Below the pieces are notes generated by a model. That model made no database searches. It was not told the origin of the DNA and saw only the letters and a program-made list of their open reading frames with translations. Of a stretch of DNA of 10,719 nucleotides, positions 6,175 through 10,719 are shown one piece after another (within the stretch, counting starts at the first letter, position 1; every line of letters starts with the position of its first letter). The translations under genes were made by a program, and so were the position numbers. Where the stretch lies: contig JAIEHQ010000009.1 of NCBI GenBank assembly GCA_029065825.1, positions 1 through 10,719 on the forward strand, written 5' to 3'. This stretch comes from Alistipes sp. GTDB taxonomy: Bacteria; Bacteroidota; Bacteroidia; Bacteroidales; Rikenellaceae.

Positions 6175-7947
6175 ATGCCCATAGAAAAACGATGGGTAGT
6201 GAAGCCGCAGGGAGACCCTGCCGTAGCGGAAGCGATGGCTGCCGCGACGGGGATCTCTCCCGTGTTGGCCAATCTACTCGTACAGAGAGGCATAGACACA
6301 CAGGACAAGGCTAAGAAATTTTTCGATCCTCAGCTTTCCGACCTGCACGATCCATTTCTGATGAAAGACATGGACCGTGCGGTGGAACGCGTCGAGCGGG
6401 CCGTCCGCGACCGTGAGAAGATCATGGTTTACGGCGACTACGACGTGGACGGCACCACCGCCGTCGCGCTGGTCTATAAATTTCTGCGCCAGATAGGTCA
6501 CAAGGACCTGTTGTTCTACATCCCGGATCGTTATACCGAAGGTTACGGTATCTCGACCAAGGGCATCGACCACGCCGCCCGCAAGGGGGCGACGCTGATC
6601 ATCGCTCTGGACTGTGGCATCAAAGCCATAGAGAAAGTGGACTATGCCAAAAGCAAGGGCGTGGATTTCATCATCTGCGACCACCATCTTCCGGCGGAGG
6701 AGACCCCTCGCGCCGTAGCCGTTCTCGACCCGAAGCGCACCGACTGCTCCTACCCTTTCGACGAGCTGTCGGGCTGCGGCGTGGGGTTCAAGCTGGTGCA
6801 GGCCTATGCCCAGAAAAACGGCATTCCCTTCCGGCAGATCGAGCCGCTGCTCGACCTGCTGGCCGTCAGCATCGCGTCGGACATCGTGCCGCTGGTCGAT
6901 GAAAACCGCATCCTGGCCTACTACGGACTGGCGCGTCTCAACTCCTCTCCCTCGAAGGGACTGCTCTCGATCATCAAGATCTGCGGGCTGGACAAGCACA
7001 GCATCACCATCGACGACATCGTCTTCAAGATCGGACCCCGCATCAACGCCGCCGGCCGCATGCGCATGGACGAGCAGGACGGCAACATCGCCCCTTCGGG
7101 GGGCCATGCGGCAGTCAATCTGCTCATCGAGGGCAACGAAAGCGTGGCCGAGGAGTTCGGCAACATGATCGACGGCTTCAACCAGGACCGCAAGAGCATC
7201 GACCGCAGCGTCACGCAGGAGGCCCACGACTACATCGAGAGCCACCCCGAGATGAAGGCCGCCAAGAGCACGGTCATCTACAACCCGCGCTGGATGAAAG
7301 GCATCGTCGGCATCGTCGCCTCGCGTCTGATCGAGACCTACTACCGGCCGACGGTGGTGCTGACGATGAGCAACGGCTACGTCACAGGCTCCGCCCGCTC
7401 GGTCCCCGGCTTCGACCTCTACCAGGCCATCGAGTCCTGCTCCGACCTGCTGGAGAACTTCGGCGGCCACATGTACGCCGCCGGGCTGACGATGATGCCC
7501 GAGCGGGTCGAGGAGTTCACGCGCCGCTTCAACGCCTATGTCGAGGAGCACATCGACCCGGCGATGCTGCAACCGCAGGTCGATATCGACAGCGAGCTTT
7601 TCTTCTCGGAGATCACCCCCTCGCTGCGCCGCGACCTGAACCGCTTCCAGCCTTTCGGCCCGGGCAATCCCTCGCCCGTCTTCGTCTCGCGCGGAGTCAT
7701 CAACCACGGCGAGGCGAAACTCGTCGGCATGGAGTGCGAGCACCTGCGCATGGATCTGATGCAGCGGCAGAAGCCCAACACCACGATCCCGACCATCGCC
7801 TTCCAGCAGCCCACCCACTACGAATGGGTGCGCGCCGGCCGGCCGATCGACGTCTGCTACCAGATCGTCGAAAACCACTACCGGGGCACGGTCTCCGTGC
7901 AGCTCCGCATCAAGGACATCAAGCCGCTGCGCGAGAAGCAGCAATAA
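6175..7947 (+). CDS. recJ: Single-stranded-DNA-specific exonuclease RecJ
   Basis: The 590-residue protein is the 5'-to-3' ssDNA exonuclease RecJ, used in RecF-pathway recombination, mismatch repair and base-excision repair. The DHH phosphoesterase domain shows motif I as YGDYDVDG (86-93) with metal-binding Asp88, Asp90 and Asp92. CDHH lies at 168-171, and GPRINAAGRM at about 287-296. The DHHA1 domain carries GGH at 430-432 followed by YAAGLTM. A C-terminal OB-fold region follows. Length is close to that of the E. coli enzyme. It starts 5 nt after lipB, so it is probably translated from the lipB mRNA, and the unit ends at the strong terminator at 7974-8016. No lesion is seen. Confidence 0.97.
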   Translation: MPIEKRWVVKPQGDPAVAEAMAAATGISPVLANLLVQRGIDTQDKAKKFFDPQLSDLHDPFLMKDMDRAVERVERAVRDREKIMVYGDYDVDGTTAVALVYKFLRQIGHKDLLFYIPDRYTEGYGISTKGIDHAARKGATLIIALDCGIKAIEKVDYAKSKGVDFIICDHHLPAEETPRAVAVLDPKRTDCSYPFDELSGCGVGFKLVQAYAQKNGIPFRQIEPLLDLLAVSIASDIVPLVDENRILAYYGLARLNSSPSKGLLSIIKICGLDKHSITIDDIVFKIGPRINAAGRMRMDEQDGNIAPSGGHAAVNLLIEGNESVAEEFGNMIDGFNQDRKSIDRSVTQEAHDYIESHPEMKAAKSTVIYNPRWMKGIVGIVASRLIETYYRPTVVLTMSNGYVTGSARSVPGFDLYQAIESCSDLLENFGGHMYAAGLTMMPERVEEFTRRFNAYVEEHIDPAMLQPQVDIDSELFFSEITPSLRRDLNRFQPFGPGNPSPVFVSRGVINHGEAKLVGMECEHLRMDLMQRQKPNTTIPTIAFQQPTHYEWVRAGRPIDVCYQIVENHYRGTVSVQLRIKDIKPLREKQQ

Positions 7948-7973
7948 GCAGGCGACCGGATCGTCGCCAACCG

Positions 7974-8016
7974 AACGGAGGGGCGGGAATAGTGTTATTC
8001 CCGCCCCTCCGTTTTT
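7974..8016 (+). terminator. Intrinsic terminator after recJ
   Basis: Bases 7974-7991 pair perfectly with 7996-8013 (18 bp, 4-nt loop GTGT), followed by a T-run (8012-8016). It starts 26 nt after the recJ stop codon. It separates the lip/recJ unit from xseA, which has its own promoter immediately downstream. Confidence 0.93.
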
Positions 8017-8057
8017 CATCCGCCCCGACCTTCCGGCCGCAACAAAACCCGCACAAG

Positions 8058-8090
8058 TTTGGTTCGGTGTCCGGCTTATGCCTATCTTTG
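8058..8090 (+). promoter_or_regulatory. Bacteroidota-type promoter of xseA
   Basis: TTTG (8058-8061) and TATCTTTG (8083-8090) are separated by 21 nt, an excellent match to the TTTG/TAnnTTTG -33/-7 consensus. Initiation is expected 5-7 nt after the -7 element, right at the ATG at 8096. This rules out the upstream in-frame ATG at 8078, which lies inside the promoter, and suggests a leaderless or nearly leaderless mRNA. Confidence 0.75.
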
Positions 8091-8095
8091 CCCCG

Positions 8096-9322
8096 ATGCA
8101 AGACTATCTGACACTTTCACGGCTGCAACGGCTCGTCAAGAGCGCGCTCGGCGAAGCATTCCCCCTGCCCCTGTGGATCGGGGCCGAGATCTCCGAACTC
8201 AAGGTCAATTACTCGGGCCACTGCTACCTCGAACTGGTCGAAAAGGGGAGCGACGATGCCATCCCCCTGGCGCAGGCGCGGGCCGTCATCTGGCGTTCGG
8301 CCTACGAACGCCTCGCAGCGCGTTTCGCCGCCGAGACGGGCCGCCGCCTGGCCGCCGGCATCCGCATTCTGGCCAAGGCGACCGTTACCTACCACGAACT
8401 CTACGGCTTCTCGCTCAACATCCTCGACATCGACCCCGCCTTCACGCTCGGCGACATGGCGCGGCAGCGGCAGCAGACCATCGACCGCCTCCGTGAAGAG
8501 GGGGTCTGGGACATCAACCGCGAGCAGCCGCTGCCGCCGGTCGTCCAGCGTCTGGCCATCGTATCGAGTCGCCAGGCCGCCGGCTACCGGGATTTCCGCA
8601 AGGAACTGGAGGCAAGCCCCTACCGGTTCGACTGCATCCTCTTCGATGCCTTCATGCAGGGTGCCGGGGCCGAAGAGTCGATCATCGCGGCGCTCGACAC
8701 CATCGCCGGCCGCGCGGAGGAGTTCGATGCCGTGGTGCTGATCCGGGGCGGCGGTTCGACCAGCGACCTCGGCTGCTTCGACTCCTACCGTCTCTGCACC
8801 CACATCGCCCAGTTCCCGCTGCCCGTGCTGACGGGCATCGGCCACGACAAGGATACGAGCGTCGCGGACATGGTGGCCCACACCTCGCTGAAAACCCCGA
8901 CGGCCGTCGCCGCCTGGCTCGTCGATCGCCTCGCCTCGGCCGAGGGATGGCTCGACACGGCGGCCCTGCGGCTCCACGAGGCGGCCGCCGGCCTGTTCCG
9001 CCGCGAGGAACTGGCTCTCGAACAGCTCCGCAGCGAACTGCACCGCCGGAGCACGCTGCTGCTGCTCCGCCACAGCGAACTGCTGGCCCGCCGCCGCGAC
9101 GAACTCGCCGCCGCCGTCCGCACCTTCCTGCAGGGAGAGCGGCAGCGCCTCGCCACAGCCCAAGAGCTGGTCGCCGGACGTTCTCCCGAACACATCCTGC
9201 GCCTGGGCTTCTCCATCGTGCGCACGGCCGATGCGTACGTCGCCTCGGCCCGCGACCTTCGTCCGGGCGATGCCGTCCGCATCCAGTTCGCCGACGGCAC
9301 GCGCGACGCGCAGATCCGCTGA
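8096..9322 (+). CDS. xseA: Exodeoxyribonuclease VII large subunit XseA
   Basis: The 408-residue protein is the catalytic large subunit of exonuclease VII, which degrades ssDNA in both directions to oligonucleotides. The N-terminal OB-fold nucleic-acid-binding domain (about 1-100) is followed by the catalytic domain. That domain has IRGGGS at about 216-221, then SDL..F, and GIGHDKDTSVAD with conserved His250. A Leu/Arg/Glu-rich helical region follows (about 285-360), and the usual short C-terminal segment with LGFSIVR. The start at 8096 is chosen because the in-frame ATG at 8078 lies inside the promoter. Length is slightly under that of E. coli XseA, in the C-terminal coiled region. The small subunit gene xseB, often adjacent, is not here: only 39 nt separate this stop from the convergent nitroreductase. 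Confidence 0.95.
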   Translation: MQDYLTLSRLQRLVKSALGEAFPLPLWIGAEISELKVNYSGHCYLELVEKGSDDAIPLAQARAVIWRSAYERLAARFAAETGRRLAAGIRILAKATVTYHELYGFSLNILDIDPAFTLGDMARQRQQTIDRLREEGVWDINREQPLPPVVQRLAIVSSRQAAGYRDFRKELEASPYRFDCILFDAFMQGAGAEESIIAALDTIAGRAEEFDAVVLIRGGGSTSDLGCFDSYRLCTHIAQFPLPVLTGIGHDKDTSVADMVAHTSLKTPTAVAAWLVDRLASAEGWLDTAALRLHEAAAGLFRREELALEQLRSELHRRSTLLLLRHSELLARRRDELAAAVRTFLQGERQRLATAQELVAGRSPEHILRLGFSIVRTADAYVASARDLRPGDAVRIQFADGTRDAQIR

Positions 9323-9345
9323 CCGCAGCGCACGACTCCCGCACT

Positions 9346-9361
9346 CCGCGGCCGGCCGCGG
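9346..9361. repeat. 16-bp perfect palindrome between convergent genes
   Basis: Bases 9346-9361 form a perfect, entirely G/C palindrome with no loop. It lies in the 39-nt gap between the xseA stop and the nitroreductase stop. It could help stop transcription from both sides, but lacks T-runs. Confidence 0.5.
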
Positions 9362-9895
9362 CTACTCCTCCGGCCAGTGGATCCGCTCCGCCGCATCGAA
9401 GGGCGGCAGCGGCGCAGGCTCGAAATCGGAGTATCCGACGGCCACCGCACACAGCACGCCCCGCTGCTCGGGAATGGGCAGGAACGAGCGCAGGTACTCT
9501 TCGGCACCCGCCCCCTGCGGCTCCTCCCTGAGGCAGGGACGGCCGTGCACATGCACCCAGCAGGCGGCCAGCCCGGCATCGGTCGCGGCCAGCAGCAGCG
9601 TCGTGGCCACGATCGCGGCATTCTCCCGCCACAGGTCGGTCGCCTCCCGGTCGCCCTCGACCAGCACCACCGCCGGTGCCTTCTCCAGAAAAGCCGAACC
9701 GTAATCCCGCATGCGGGCGATCCGGGCGATCGTTTCGGGATCGGTTACCACCCGCAGGTGGGTCGAATGGGAGTTGCGCGACGACGGAGCCTTCAGTGCG
9801 GCCCGGAGCACCTCCTCGAGCTTTTCGCGCTCCACGGCGCGGGGCGAATATTTGCGGACGCTGCGGCGCAGCTCCAGAATCCGTTTGAAATCCAT
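9362..9895 (-). CDS. Nitroreductase-family FMN oxidoreductase
   Basis: The 177-residue protein belongs to the nitroreductase fold of FMN-dependent, NAD(P)H-using homodimeric oxidoreductases. The N-terminal signature RRSVRKY (10-16) and PSSRNSH (37-43) form the FMN phosphate and isoalloxazine contacts. The central hydrophobic helix AAIVATTLLLAATDAG and the C-terminal P..R..W segment also fit. Members act on nitroaromatics, quinones or flavins; the substrate cannot be told from sequence. The ATG at 9895 puts the RRS motif at the usual distance. The gene is convergent with xseA and divergent from the HAD gene, with which it shares a tightly interlocked promoter region. Confidence 0.9.
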   Translation of the reverse strand: MDFKRILELRRSVRKYSPRAVEREKLEEVLRAALKAPSSRNSHSTHLRVVTDPETIARIARMRDYGSAFLEKAPAVVLVEGDREATDLWRENAAIVATTLLLAATDAGLAACWVHVHGRPCLREEPQGAGAEEYLRSFLPIPEQRGVLCAVAVGYSDFEPAPLPPFDAAERIHWPEE

Positions 9896-9929
9896 AAAAT
9901 AAACTATTATTCCGTTCAGAGATCGTTAT

Positions 9930-9960
9930 TTTGCAAAAATAGGGAATTTTCCTAAATTTG
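9930..9960 (+). promoter_or_regulatory. Predicted promoter of the HAD-family gene
   Basis: TTTG (9930-9933) and TAAATTTG (9953-9960) are separated by 19 nt, a full match to the Bacteroidota -33/-7 consensus. The -33 element directly abuts the -7 element of the divergent nitroreductase promoter (9934-9941). Confidence 0.7.
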
Positions 9961-9969
9961 TGATTCAAA
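9934..9969 (-). promoter_or_regulatory. Predicted nitroreductase promoter
   Basis: On the minus strand TATTTTTG (9941-9934) matches TAnnTTTG exactly. TTTG (9969-9966) lies 24 nt upstream of it, slightly longer than usual spacing. Initiation near 9928 would leave a leader of about 30 nt. Confidence 0.5.
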
Positions 9970-9980
9970 CGAACGATACG

Positions 9981-10719
9981 ATGACCGATTCCCCCTTTAC
10001 CATCGCCCTGATCTACGACTTCGACGGGACGCTCGCTCCCGGCAACATGCAGGAGTACGACTTCATCCCCGCCGTCGGCAAGAGCAACAAGGAGTTCTGG
10101 AGCGAAGCCAACGCCCTGGCCGAGGAGCAGGATGCCGACATGGTGCTGAGCTACATGGCCCGCATGATCCAGACCGCCCGCTCGAACGGAGTCTCCCTCC
10201 GCCGCGAGGCCTTCCGGGAGTCGGGCCGCCACGTGACGCTCTACAAGGGGGTCAGGGAGTGGTTCGGCCGCATCAACGCCTACGGCGCGGCGCGGGGCAT
10301 GCGCATCCTCCACTACATCAACTCCTCGGGACTCAAGGAGATCATCGAGGGAACGGAGATCGCCCACGAGTTCCGCCGCATTTACGCCTGTTCGTTCCTC
10401 TACGACGTGGACGGCATCGCCTACTGGCCGGCCGTCGCGGTCAATTACACCAACAAGACCCAGTTCATCTTCAAGATCAACAAGGGGGTCGAATCGGTCT
10501 TCGACAGCAGGCTGGTAAACCAGTACATCGAGGAGGACAAGCGCCCGGTCCCCTTCCGGCGGATGATCTACGTGGGCGACGGCTCCACCGACATCCCCTG
10601 CATGCGGCTGGTCAAGAACTACGGCGGCCACTCGATCGCCGTCCACAGCCCGAGGCCAAGGGCGCGCGCCGCGACCTGAACGAACTGATCCGCGACAACC
10701 GCGTGAACTACGTCTGCCC
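9981..10719 (+). CDS. HAD-family hydrolase (putative phosphatase), frameshifted near its 3' end and cut by the window edge
   Basis: This is a haloacid-dehalogenase-superfamily phosphatase-like protein. Motif I is DFDGT with nucleophile Asp13 and Asp15. Motif II contributes the Ser of INSSG (Ser115/116). Motif IV is GDGSTD (199-204). The substrate is unknown. The ATG at 9981 is used because the in-frame GTG at 9960 is the last base of the -7 element. The frame stops at TGA 10677-10679 after an atypical Arg/Ala-rich tail. From 10652, however, the -1-shifted frame reads EAKGARRDLNELIRDNRVNY, a natural continuation running to the end of the window. One base therefore appears to be missing at about 10649-10652 (a lost G in CCGGAG). 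This is a real frameshift or a contig-end error. Confidence 0.8.

Noticed and set aside
6274..8019. 581-codon minus-strand frame opposite recJ.
   Set aside because: Antisense shadow of RecJ, whose catalytic motifs are complete on the plus strand.

Overview
The window looks like a chromosomal segment from a GC-rich Bacteroidota, most likely Alistipes or a close Rikenellaceae relative. I infer this from four things. Several upstream regions carry the Bacteroidota promoter signature (TTTG about 20 nt before TAnnTTTG). Shine-Dalgarno sequences are largely absent. The coding GC content is high. The housekeeping proteins (futalosine-type MqnA, CorA, LipA/LipB, RecJ, XseA, a Cys-rich nitronate monooxygenase-like protein) read like that group. 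The genus is inference; no search was run.

Layout: bases 1-1098 hold no convincing gene. They contain a GC-rich block of consecutive perfect hairpins (about 120-315), then an AT-richer stretch (342-841) with eight same-oriented copies of TGTNNATAA plus one opposite TTATACACA. These are DnaA-box-like 9-mers, and the stretch is the best candidate here for something undescribed, most simply a chromosomal replication origin. Next come mqnA (1099-1872) and corA (1972-2925) on the plus strand. A minus-strand FMN-dependent nitronate monooxygenase/FabK-like gene (4093-3011) faces corA and is broken by one in-frame TGA at codon 28. Divergent from it is lipA (4436-5341), followed by lipB (5489-6169) and recJ (6175-7947), with only 5 nt between lipB and recJ. 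A perfect 18-bp terminator hairpin closes this unit. xseA (8096-9322) has its own near-consensus promoter and may be leaderless. A minus-strand nitroreductase (9895-9362) converges on xseA and diverges, through interlocked promoters, from a HAD-family phosphatase gene (from 9981) that is frameshifted close to the right edge.

How the genes fit together: lipA and lipB form the de novo protein-lipoylation pair. recJ and xseA both encode single-stranded-DNA exonucleases used in repair. mqnA starts the futalosine route to menaquinone. corA moves Mg2+. All intact genes to the right of the candidate origin except the nitroreductase run away from it, as expected for leading-strand housekeeping genes. 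No mobile element, CRISPR array, tRNA or rRNA was seen. Two lesions (nonsense and frameshift) in about 10 kb suggest either recent gene decay or sequence/assembly error.
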